Shown in pieces: positions 15,401 to 22,042 of a stretch of DNA of 64,000 bases (position 1 is the first letter of the stretch; each line of letters opens with the position of its first letter). Made by a program: the position numbers and the translations under genes. The stretch lies in contig OZ005707.1 in assembly GCA_963930775.1 (NCBI GenBank), positions 1,798,001 through 1,862,000 on the forward strand, read 5' to 3'. The notes beneath the pieces are model-generated. The model ran no database searches. It worked only from the letters and a program-made list of their open reading frames with translations, and was not told the DNA's origin. Origin of the DNA: Cliona cf. orientalis (Eukaryota; Porifera; Demospongiae; Clionaida; Clionaidae).

Positions 15401-18400
15401 GCCAAATTTGGTGACAGGGAGTCATGCATCACTATTATTGATGATGATGGTGAGTGTCTCGTGTATAGATAAGCTGAGCTCTTACCAATCATTCAACACA
15501 TTGTTATAGTTGTTGGGATTGACTTCTCCACTATGGATGTGGTTGTTAATGAGAATAACGGCACCGTCACTGTGTGTCTCACGAAGAATGTCACCACTGA
15601 TGGGCCAATAACAGTTGTGTTTGATGCAGAAGAGGAGACTAATGTTTCCAATCCAGCAAGTGGTCAGTATTGCACACACAGCGTATATAATATTATTTTC
15701 CTTTTTTGTGCAGTTCTCATTCTATTGGTCCATATATATTGAGTATGCCTCAGCTGACATTAGGATGCATACTGTTATTTTAAGAATTTTATGATAATAT
15801 AATATTATAATTCTTTCTAGACACTACTGACTTCCAGCCTGGGTTTGGAACTGTAGAATTTAAGCCAAATGACACAGAGGCCTGTGGGCAGGTTCTAATC
15901 AAGGATGATAATGATCCAGAGAATCCAGAGGTGTTTATGGTGACATTTACGGTCCCTAATCTGGTTATTCCTCGACCTCCTGACCTTCCACCACCAGTGG
16001 CAGAAGTCACCATCATTGATGACGATAGTATGTTCATGACATTAAAATTAGGAGTACACTGAGCAGTAGTAAGCAAGTTCTTGTGCTCGCTGATAATTTC
16101 AAAATTTAATGTGTAATTAAACCATGTTGTATACATAGCTACTCAAATTCTTTGTGTGGCAGTATTATTGTGCATAAATACTGCATAACATGCTTTATTA
16201 TCAATCATTTTCCTTTATAGATATAGATATTCTGACCTGTCGATTTGATGAGATCCAGCAAGTACAGCCTTTTACTCAAACGTCAGATTACCGCTTCATG
16301 GGTACTTGTGAGTACACAGCTGCTTCTAGTTGCAATGCCATACCAGGATTTGATGTGAGAGTGACAGTGGACTACATATCAGAAACACTGGAGAATGGAG
16401 CCGTTGGTCTGCATGTGAACAATTTACGCTATGTCAGCAGAGAAGATGGATCTTTTGATGATGGCGGGCAGATACCACTATCATCTACTCCATCTAGTAC
16501 GGAGTATTCTGCTGATGGGGATACTCGTGTGCGTGTGAGCATGGGTCCGGGGCAGACTAACATCACATTTGATTCCAACACTCTTTCAAGTGATCCTCTG
16601 GATACCGATATTTACATTATCCATAACTGGGGTAAGCTACTGTAGTTGTACTGTAAAGTATTGTCATGATAGTACGGTCATATCAGATTTTATATTATGT
16701 GGAATTGATCTTGATATTGTTCTGTCTGTTCATAGGTGATGTTGATCCTACCATCCTTATCAGCGTCCGTACTCCAAACAACAGTGCAATATCTGACTTC
16801 TGTGGTCTCTGTGGCTCTCGCTCAGGAAGCCTCCTGAGAAGGGATGGCACTGAGGCTGATGCAACAAGTATGGCAGAGGTGCAGAATTTTGCTACAAGCT
16901 ATGCAGTTCCAGCGAGGGATCAGATACTCCGACCACAGAGGAGAGAGTGTGGTAAGCTATTGCTACATGTACAGTGGAACTCCTCTAATCTGAATATAAT
17001 CAGAAATGCAGACACCTTGCTAATACAATTGCTCATAATATATAATATATATATCAGGCATGCAGGATTATATTGCCTATACTGACTGTGAATTTTAACT
17101 CCTGAAGTGCGGACACCTTTCCTAAACCAGACACTGCCACATGCAATAATCACTCACTGCCCTGCAAATGCATACACACATATACAGGACACATGATAAT
17201 AAAATTGTAGATTCACTATTAATAGGCTGGAAGAACTAGAAGCGCTACAAGTGTGCTAGAATCTCTCTTTTTCTGGGTGCTTTACTGTGAGGTCATAGTT
17301 CACATTACATCATCGAGATTAGCTCTGAAAAGAGGATAACTTGATAATCCGGTCACTAAAACTGGGTTGTGTCAGGATTAAAGGGTTCCACTGCCAGTCA
17401 CTTTCTTGTGCATACATACATATTATGCTGATGTCATAATTGATGAGTCAGCAAAAAGCCACCAAGCCTAGAAGCCAAGATAGTCAAAGAAAATTATTAG
17501 GGGTGCTAAGTTATGAAAAGTTGGAGAAAGCCATCGATATAATATTACTTGTGTCATAGGCACATATTTCCCTACAAAATCAATGCACTCAATGACCAGA
17601 TTTTATGGCAGCTAGCTAATTGATTGATTTCGATGCATTTCTTAACCTGTCATAGGAATTGTCCGGAATGACACTGTAATTGGTGATCCACTTTATGCTG
17701 CACCTGTCTACTCGGAAGATGGTAGGGAGTACAGCCTCTGCTATGAGGTGTTTGGCCGTGCAAATTCCACTCTCAACCTTGTTTCGGACACCTGTGTCAA
17801 TGTGAATGCTCTCTATGGACCAATGGACAACCCAGAGGAAGGGAATATCATCAGAGCTGTTGGTGTCCGAGCTAGGGGATTGAGTGATAGCTCTTGCCAC
17901 AACATCCGTGTTGATCTGGAAGGCTGTTCGGCAAATGTTGAAACACCTGATGGTAACTCACAGTCACTGGCTAGCATGGAGAGGTTTGAGAGTGACGGTA
18001 TTTCAGTGCGAAAGTATCCAAGTCGAGTGCGTATCTCTGCCCCCAACTGTGAGAATGCCATGCTAGTGATGTGGGTGATCTGTGAGAACAGAAATGATCA
18101 AGATATGATAAAGTTTGTCATCGCCAGGGGATTGAACCTCAGACCTTCTTCACATGGACTGCTTGGTATGTACAAATTGCCAGCACAAAATCTGAGTGCC
18201 AAAATCTGAATGTGGTATTCTAGTAATCCATTGAGGCACTTTTCATTCAGGGGTTGATCCTAGGAAACATTGTTAGTTCTCAAGTGCTATGTTAAAGTGG
18301 GGACAACATTTGCATTGATACAATTTTTGCCATGCAGGTCAATTCTGGAACATACCAGTCACTTACACTCGGTATAATGGCTCTGATCTTCCTGCTGGTA

Positions 18401-18675
18401 CTGATCCAAGCCGTGTGTATGTTGTGACAGTAGAGCCAGAATCTTCTCCTGCCAGGTCATTCCTGGGCCACTTCTACCACCTCAAGTGGGACAAGACTAG
18501 GGAGCCTTGCCTCTATGTTGGCAACGCCCAGGGAGGGCCGAGTTATGAAGTACCAGATCCAAATGACTCTGTAATTGAAGGTCGCTACAGGGAATACATC
18601 CTTCAAGGTGGAGATGAAAACCTCTTTGCAACTAGTTACACCTACTCTCAGTTTGAGGAAGGTCGTTGCAACTAG
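1..18675 (+). CDS. Gene 1: aggregation-factor-like secreted protein (5' truncated)
   Basis: This is the 3' part of a large multi-exon gene. I trace 38 exons (7520 coding bases, 2505 residues plus stop), and every intron is phase 1. In order it encodes 17 Calx-beta domains (the first partial), a VWD-like region and a C-terminal region ending in a TAG stop at 18673-18675. Calx-beta domains are Ca2+-binding beta-sandwiches. Each one here ends in a DDDG, DNDG or DDDS type acidic motif. The combination of many Calx-beta domains with a VWD region and a conserved C-terminus is the hallmark of demosponge aggregation factor core proteins, which mediate Ca2+-dependent cell adhesion and are implicated in allorecognition. 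The signal peptide and N-terminal domain lie left of the window. Exon coordinates are in the domain entries. It is the longest Calx-beta array of the three paralogues. Confidence 0.85.
590..1036 (+). CDS. Gene 1 CB2: Calx-beta domain
   Basis: Exons are 590-736 and 842-1036, both flanked by phase-1 introns with AG acceptors and gtgagt/gtaagt donors. The A exon carries FGFEQPSYTFSESVG. The B exon carries DYTSASTEYTF, then VDDSNFEDRERF and FIDDND. It lacks cysteines, like the other N-terminal domains. The following 638-base intron (1037-1674) holds only a polypyrimidine tract. Confidence 0.85.
1541..1646 (+). repeat. CT-rich polypyrimidine tract
   Basis: About 100 bases made almost only of C and T, ending roughly 30 bases before the CB3 acceptor at 1673-1674. 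It is low-complexity sequence. It could act as an extended polypyrimidine tract for that splice site, but nothing proves this. Confidence 0.8.
1675..2122 (+). CDS. Gene 1 CB3: Calx-beta domain, near-identical copy of CB1
   Basis: Exons are 1675-1821 and 1910-2122. The A exon reads VIPIGFDPVSYSRDEGDGF; the B exon ends VDIIDDDG. The stretch 1715-2122 lines up with 1-412 in both exons and the intervening intron, with only scattered substitutions and a few small indels, so this is a duplication unit of about 1.7 kb that includes CB2. Confidence 0.87.
2378..2904 (+). CDS. Gene 1 CB4: Calx-beta domain
   Basis: Exons are 2378-2515 and 2704-2904. The acceptor region has two adjacent AGs (2376-2377 and 2378-2379). 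The first keeps the frame (ERIEVGFDPTMYSVTEGG); the second gives an early stop. The B exon has DPDDYTGVTTVVTFPAGQ, DDNDSEGTESF and INITDNDS. It has no cysteines. Confidence 0.85.
2950..3598 (+). repeat. Repeat element with GC-rich inverted ends and an internal 51-bp tandem repeat
   Basis: This sits in the 1.1-kb intron after CB4. The left end has GCACATA followed by CCCCGCGCGCA; the right end carries the inverse, TGCGCGCGGGG then TATGTGC. Inside, 3284-3386 is a tandem duplication with a 51-base period. There is no coding potential. I read it as a decayed MITE-like insertion; the boundaries are approximate. Confidence 0.5.
4005..4458 (+). CDS. Gene 1 CB5: Calx-beta domain, four-cysteine type
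   Basis: Exons are 4005-4175 and 4246-4458. The A exon has VPVTFDRPSYTVDESSSTVR and a second cysteine in GDPCTDHPTATG. The B exon has VNSDFDGSSYSQTFSASSMG and ends TCVTIVDDDG. Donor gttagt. Orthologous domains are present in genes 2 and 3. It begins the cysteine-containing part of the array. Confidence 0.87.
4571..5178 (+). CDS. Gene 1 CB6: Calx-beta domain, beta subtype
   Basis: Exons are 4571-4723 and 4969-5178. The A exon has FNFETPNITIPEPNGPAEIC and ends GPKSGAPDQATG; the B exon begins AGSDYETTTFTLEF and ends CVFIEDDDG. The beta subtype is recognisable by the GPKxGAxxQATG end of the A exon. The intron (245 bases) differs from the 80-base intron shared by genes 2 and 3. Confidence 0.87.
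5355..5581 (+). mobile_element. TA-flanked MITE with CCGTATAGC ends
   Basis: The left end TACCGTATAGCTGGAAA is mirrored at the right end by TTTTCCGGCTGTACGGTA. The element is 227 bases, non-coding, and lies in the intron before CB7. The ends resemble those at 9237-9767, 10035-10246 and 49289/51620, so these form one MITE family. TA flanks suggest a Tc1/mariner-type source, by inference. Confidence 0.75.
5719..6389 (+). CDS. Gene 1 CB7: Calx-beta domain, alpha subtype
   Basis: Exons are 5719-5862 and 6180-6389. The A exon has VPEIVWIDRNVTIPEGEYM and ends AKGGNPASG; the B exon has ADYMVESVLDFTFSSMDPG and IDEPTEQFEFYF. The alpha subtype is marked by the KGxxPAxxG A-exon end and the TEQFE block. 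Three cysteines. Confidence 0.87.
5931..6112 (+). repeat. GA-rich low-complexity tract
   Basis: Two purine-rich blocks of GAGAGA and GGGA type flank a short unique stretch in the intron between the two CB7 exons. The paralogous introns in genes 2 and 3 are much shorter and keep only a GAGAGA remnant, so the tract expanded in gene 1. There is no other signal here. Confidence 0.7.
6496..7027 (+). CDS. Gene 1 CB8: Calx-beta domain, alpha subtype
   Basis: Exons are 6496-6639 and 6821-7027. The A exon has PLAQWEVPEVNIPEGDTQQV and ends KGPRPATG; the B exon has GADYSVLTDLNFVIEPSSLN and IGEGMEQFEFFFENLP. The same domain occurs in gene 3 (61846-62681) but is absent from gene 2. Three cysteines. Confidence 0.87.
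7381..7456 (+). repeat. Short inverted repeat (hairpin)
   Basis: TACCTTAGATGATTTCCACC is followed about 36 bases later by its approximate complement GGTGGAAATCACTAAGGTA. It lies in the 492-base intron before CB9. It may be a tiny MITE or an excision relic. Confidence 0.6.
7520..8383 (+). CDS. Gene 1 CB9: Calx-beta domain, beta subtype
   Basis: Exons are 7520-7669 and 8174-8383, separated by 504 bases in which I see nothing else. The A exon has VEVNIDMVNVTVPESDPMVE and ends DGANQATG; the B exon has AGSDYSSTTLMVMFPPSAGG and ends SCVTILDDDS. Only gene 1 has this domain among the visible parts. Confidence 0.86.
8453..9011 (+). CDS. Gene 1 CB10: Calx-beta domain, alpha subtype
   Basis: Exons are 8453-8596 and 8805-9011. 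The A exon has PVIEWDDSVVNITEGGSRQ and ends KGSPALRG; the B exon has GTDYTIDSSLTVPI, IAEGTEQFELYFENLP and CVSIVDDEG (E replaces the usual last D). Missing from genes 2 and 3. It is followed by a 2.2-kb intron packed with repeats. Confidence 0.86.
9237..9767 (+). mobile_element. TA-flanked MITE with CCGTAAAGTCTGG ends
   Basis: The left end TACCGTAAAGTCTGGTTAAT is mirrored by ATTAACCAGACTTTACGGTA at the right. It is 531 bases long. A 100-codon open frame (9294-9596) inside resembles nothing I recognise and is probably chance. Several TGCGCTTATTA sub-repeats occur near both ends. Confidence 0.8.
9770..10496 (+). repeat. RepA copy 1 (dispersed repeat)
   Basis: This is a member of a dispersed repeat whose landmarks are CAGTAGCAATTTA near the start, GAAAATTCAGGGCCTC in the middle and TTGACGACCTTT near the end. 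Other copies are at 10557-11209, 31313-32065 and 39914-40580. This copy is interrupted by the MITE at 10035-10246. No inverted ends or coding capacity were recognised; the class is unknown. Confidence 0.65.
10035..10246 (+). mobile_element. TA-flanked MITE with CCGTATAGCGGG ends, nested in RepA
   Basis: TACCGTATAGCGGGAAATTT at the left is mirrored by TTTCCCGCTATACGGTA at the right; internal AAAACTTTCGCGGA blocks form a long hairpin. The RepA copies without it read GTGGATAAAT at this point, which is the empty site and supports a TA target. Confidence 0.85.
10557..11209 (+). repeat. RepA copy 2 (dispersed repeat)
   Basis: It starts CACCAAGCAAAAGAAATGAT and ends near GGCATGTGGTCAAGTTTTCA, 42 bases before the CB11 exon. 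It is very similar throughout to the gene 2 copy at 39914-40580, which sits before the same exon. Its start marks the recombination breakpoint seen in gene 2. Confidence 0.7.
11251..11886 (+). CDS. Gene 1 CB11: Calx-beta domain, beta subtype
   Basis: Exons are 11251-11403 and 11677-11886. The A exon has DPEVNVNVPNINVPEEQPEV and ends GSSNPATG; the B exon has ADVDYETTTQFLTFMPSANG and ends CVNIIDNDG. Nearly identical to 40619-41255 in gene 2, introns included. Confidence 0.88.
11956..12458 (+). CDS. Gene 1 CB12: Calx-beta domain, alpha subtype
   Basis: Exons are 11956-12102 and 12252-12458. The A exon has VPVIKWNDSLVIIPEGDNRQ and ends KGASPATQG; the B exon has DADYSLPAQSLSVTFSSMDG, IDEGTEQFELYFENLP and CVDIEDDDG. 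Three cysteines. Matches 41321-41838 in gene 2. Confidence 0.88.
12627..13070 (+). CDS. Gene 1 CB13: Calx-beta domain, beta subtype
   Basis: Exons are 12627-12782 and 12861-13070. The A exon has VEQPNISVPENETEVEVCLK and ends GALGPLATG; the B exon has AGVDYVSTTRMLTFVPSNDR, DEPNELFSVRI and CVTIIDDDG. A CT/C-rich microsatellite (12545-12588) lies in the preceding intron. Matches 42024-42469 in gene 2. Confidence 0.88.
13127..13628 (+). CDS. Gene 1 CB14: Calx-beta domain, alpha subtype
   Basis: Exons are 13127-13273 and 13422-13628. The A exon has VPVISWDEREVTVPEGGNRQ; the B exon has DVDYSLPAQSLSVTFSSMNG, TEQFELYFENLP and CVNIQDNNG, in which N replaces the D seen in gene 2. The B exon is very close to the CB12 B exon, pointing to duplication by alpha/beta pairs. 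Confidence 0.88.
13816..14247 (+). CDS. Gene 1 CB15: Calx-beta domain, beta subtype
   Basis: Exons are 13816-13968 and 14041-14247. The A exon has EPTVIVERPNVTVPENETDV and ends GAADQATG; the B exon has ADSDYATTTLMITFEPSSDG, DEANELFSVRITS and CVTIIDDDG. Present in all three genes. Confidence 0.88.
14453..14848 (+). mobile_element. MITE-like insertion with TACATCCCGAGTCCC ends
   Basis: The left TACATCCCGAGTCCC is mirrored by GGGACTCGGGATGTA at 14834-14848. The paralogous gene 2 intron (43655-43863) lacks the whole stretch, so it is an insertion in gene 1 or a loss in gene 2. Non-coding. Confidence 0.7.
14884..15449 (+). CDS. Gene 1 CB16: Calx-beta domain, beta subtype
   Basis: Exons are 14884-15036 and 15240-15449. 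The A exon has VPEFNIGPPMVNVTEPEGMV and ends SGAANQATG; the B exon has ADADYSTTTIMVTFMPSDQG, GNEPNEELSVTL and CITIIDDDG. Two beta-type domains (CB15, CB16) sit side by side here, breaking the alpha/beta alternation. Confidence 0.88.
15510..16027 (+). CDS. Gene 1 CB17: last Calx-beta domain
   Basis: Exons are 15510-15662 and 15821-16027. The A exon has VVGIDFSTMDVVVNENNGTV; the B exon has DTTDFQPGFGTVEFKPND, a proline-rich IPRPPDLPPP loop and ends AEVTIIDDDS. It is a divergent type with only two cysteines and directly precedes the VWD-like region. Confidence 0.86.
16221..16951 (+). CDS. Gene 1 VWD-like region (two exons)
   Basis: Exons are 16221-16631 (137 codons) and 16736-16951 (72 codons). 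The first has YRFMGTCEYTAASSC followed by FDVRVTVDYISETLENGAVG, the usual order of a von Willebrand factor D domain first half. The second has ISDFCGLCGSRSGSLLRRDG, the D-domain CGLCG motif. The GDPH start motif of many VWD domains is not seen. Such domains support disulfide-linked assembly of extracellular proteins. Gene 2 has the same pair, one codon shorter overall. Confidence 0.75.
17656..18675 (+). CDS. Gene 1 C-terminal region, candidate aggregation-factor Wreath domain
   Basis: Exons are 17656-18165 (170 codons) and 18338-18675 (112 codons plus TAG). Motifs include REYSLCYEVFGRANS, CVNVNALYGPMDNPEEGNI, SFLGHFYHLKWDKTREPCLY and a last residue run EEGRCN. It is cysteine-rich, with no transmembrane segment or GPI signal, so the product should be secreted. 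Its position after Calx-beta and VWD fits the Wreath domain described for demosponge aggregation factors; I assign it by position, not by alignment. Confidence 0.65.
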
Positions 18676-18807
18676 CTAGCTATATAGCTGACTATAATAC
18701 GTCCCTTCTGCTCAAATTTATAATGCTCATATTAATTTAACACTTTTCTAATGATTTGTATCATTTCATACTGAACTTGTAGGATTTATTATGTGTGTAT
18801 AGTAGCT

Positions 18808-18813
18808 AATAAA
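18808..18813 (+). terminator. Poly(A) signal AATAAA of gene 1
   Basis: A canonical AATAAA lies 133 bases after the stop codon, followed by T/G-rich sequence. The equivalent place in gene 2 (around 47806-47815) reads CTAATTAACAAA and has lost the hexamer. Confidence 0.7.
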
Positions 18814-20690
18814 CAACTTGACTGACTTGTCCTTTTGCGTGGTTACACCAATATAATAATAGTTATTGTCTTCAAATCTTTGAACTGACCCTTGCAGCTG
18901 CAAATGCGTATGTGGGGATGTTAATTAGTTTTCCTTTCTGTCTTTGTCTGTCTGTTCATACCCAACTGAATAGCTTCGTATGACATAAAGAGCTTAGTAG
19001 CTATCTACACTATACTATTTTAATCTTGCTTATGCACTGAAGCTCATAATAATATTATACAGAGCATAGCAGCAGCTGCAGCATGCATGACATTGTGCCT
19101 AGCTGTTGACAGCCTTTACTGTCTACATGTATTATAATAGTTGTGCTCATAAGCAGAAATTAATTGGGTATGCCTCGTATAGTCATTTGATTAAATGAGC
19201 ATTATCATTATTTATTTAGTGATGCATAGCTACATGTATAGATACCATGTGCACTATAGCCTGAGGTTGACTTTTACATGTACAGTGGTGGGTCAGATAT
19301 CTATATAAAACAGCCACAAAATTTCAAATTAGTAGATGCATGGCTAGATGCTAGACCATGAAAAATATAATTCAAGACCTATCAAATTAGCTAAAGGCTC
19401 AATTAATAGTGTGCACAACCCTAGCCTCTCAGCTTAATTTGGGCAAGTGTACTAGCTGTAATACCATTGCTGTAATTAGCGAAAGTTTTATTATTAAACA
19501 ATTTTTGTTTTGTGCAAAGTGAAGAAAATCTTTTATGCAAAAATAGTTTACTAACTTATACAGCAAATATAATATGGTGCGTGCTTGAATTACACGAAAG
19601 TTTCTAACACAAGAAATTTGTGAATGAAATTAACACGAATTATGGTATTGCCTGAGGCTATGCAAGGTAGAGTGAGAAGGTGGGCAAGTCATGGGAACAA
19701 AAATCAAAGACAGGTGCTAGCTGTGGTTGAACATCACAAGAACCTTTTTACTTTTAAGATTGACTACATCAGCAGTGCTTATTATGCTGTGCCCTCTTTA
19801 ATGCATGACTTTCCTGCTGAATGGGACATCTTGTCTGCTATGGTTGCCACATAATACAGTAATTAAGGTGTTTGTCTTGGTGTCCTATCCCACGCTGGTG
19901 AATGCTTGCATGCATAGTGTGGCCTACCAATATCCACCAGTTATTGTAGTCAATACCACAATGAGCAGTCTAATTCAATACAGCTGCTCAGCTGAGTTGA
20001 CCAATTATTCAACTTCCTGTAACGTGACATGAGGTGCTCTATAGGGAAGCTGATGTATACACAAATTGCATGACATATATACTAATTGATTGTAATAGGT
20101 AAATATTTACTACTTATAGCCTTGTATCCTAGGCAACAGGGGTGGTTTATAATAAGATTTAGTGATAAATCCCTATTTGTTGTCTGATAAATCCCTGTAC
20201 TGTACTAGTAAACTTGTAATTGGCAATTACAAAATGTTTACTTTGTCCAGTTAGTTGTGCAGATGAGATTTGTCTCCAGATTTGAAGATTGGGATTAGTC
20301 CACTCGTAGGGGATCAAGTGCTTACACAAGTCGATGCAAAGGTATAATTATTATAGTGCTGAAGCACAGTGCTTAATTAGTTTGGGGCCAATATCATCGC
20401 AGCCACTAGCTTTCGTAGGATCAGAGCATCAAAAACTTCTGTATCTGAGAATAATATTAAGGCGTAAATGCAAGATGGAGGAGTGGGAAGAGTACCCAGG
20501 TTTGGTAGAGACAAGGATTCAAGGAACTGACAGTGTCAGTGAAGACTGAATAAAAGAAGGTATTAAAATGTTGTGCCTTTTCTGCATCAGAAGTTGCATT
20601 GAAGTTGTTGAGGGATACCATGGTTGGGATGATGAGCTTAGAGAACGAATATTATAGCTAGTCGTATATCCTGCCATTGTGTGATCCTGC
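18814..20690. other. Intergenic DNA between genes 1 and 2, paralogous to the gene 2-3 spacer
   Basis: No gene is supported. The part from about 19370 to 20060 closely matches 51650-52330 in the next spacer, so the tandem duplication includes intergenic DNA. Short open frames here (for example 19624-19854) are not conserved as protein in the other copy, which carries indels. Confidence 0.6.
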
Positions 20691-20699
20691 AAATGAATG

Positions 20700-21575
20700 G
20701 ACTAGGTTTGTTTCCGAATTCGTAGTTTAATTTAGCCTGTAAGATTTTGTTGTGATAATATTGTAGTTCCAGGTCGTTAATTTTTTTGTTGGAGATGAGA
20801 GGTAGGGTGCTTGGAGAATCTTTTCTTGGAAGTGTGCAGACACCTTGAGAGGTGTCTAAGTTTGGGAGTGTACCAGCAGGGAAATTGGTGTCATCTAAGC
20901 CTGATCTTGGGTATGAAAAGATTCATGGCAGTGAGAATGGAGTTCTCTATTGTGAGCCATATTGATTTGACATCCTGACTTTGGATGCAAGGGATGTAGC
21001 TAGCTAGTCAAAATCAGATACGTAGATATCGTAGTTAGCTTTTGGAACGTCAATTATAATATATTTAGGAATTGTAGTAGGAGTTAGTGGATTTGCTGAG
21101 ATACTTTCAAGGTGACTTCAAAATGATCTGCAGTTGTTGGGGGGTAGATTGGTGACACAACAATGAAGTATACCAGAATAAGGAACATTCCCACTAACAC
21201 ATACACAGAGATGACCGTTGCAGCCGATACAATTTGTACAGTGGAGCCATTATCTGCATGCATACATTACATAATCTAAGAGTGAACGTAAAGGTACTAG
21301 GCGTATACAGTGAGTCTACTAACATATACCACTGCCTACTCCCATACCATCATTTGAATTGGAGAGCACTAGGTCAAGGGTGTTGCCTTGTATATGAGTC
21401 GACTGGTCAATTAATTGGGTCAGTGAGTTATCAAAAATAAAATCACAGAAAGCACATAATTTTGAGGAGGTTGAGGATAGTGTATCCCACTGGATGTCTG
21501 GTAGGTTGAAATTACCAATAAGGATGGAGTCAGCTGGTGGATTAGATTCGATGACTTGTTGAAATTGTATCATTC
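20700..21575 (-). pseudogene. LINE retrotransposon fragment (endonuclease domain and linker)
   Basis: On the minus strand 21573-21319 encodes IESNPPADSILIGNFNLPDI, then FCDFIFDNSLTQLIDQ and NTLDLVLSN. This is the catalytic GDFN-type loop and following motifs of an apurinic-like endonuclease of non-LTR elements, with N in place of the usual D. Further down, around 20990-20730, the same strand gives a frame with KIRLRRHQFPCWYTP and TSKKRF, typical of the linker before the reverse transcriptase. Stops and frameshifts make it a dead fragment. Confidence 0.75.
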
Positions 21576-22042
21576 ATGCAGGACTCACTAGGACTGAGAG
21601 GAAGGTAAATATAGCTAAGGATAATTAATGGTTTTGTGAAGATTCAGCCTGACTGTTATGATTTCAGGGGCATGACTGGATAGGTTAGAGCTATAGTGAA
21701 GAATATTATCATACAGCTATTTAAATTATTGGGATGAGCCTGAGTGAGCATGCATCCTGCAGCCAATAGTTGGGTGTGGTGCAACACAAATATACTCACT
21801 GTTGACATGTCGCTCAGGCTCGCCCCACAATGCTGTACATTTCCCTAGTATTATTATTTCTTATGGTACGTCGGTCACTCAAAATTATAATATACCCAGC
21901 GATGCTCTATGAAGCATTCTATTACGCATTCTCATGCCTGGGACACGGGCCGTAGATACGCCGTTCTAATTTAGCAAATTGCAAATTTACATTCGTGCTT
22001 CGATATAGCGCATGCATGGCATCAACATGGTCCTACAGTTCT

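Noticed and set aside
1-18675. Na+/Ca2+ exchanger or integrin beta-4 as the source of the Calx-beta domains
   Set aside because: No transmembrane segments or exchanger motifs; 17 Calx-beta domains followed by a VWD-like region do not fit those families.
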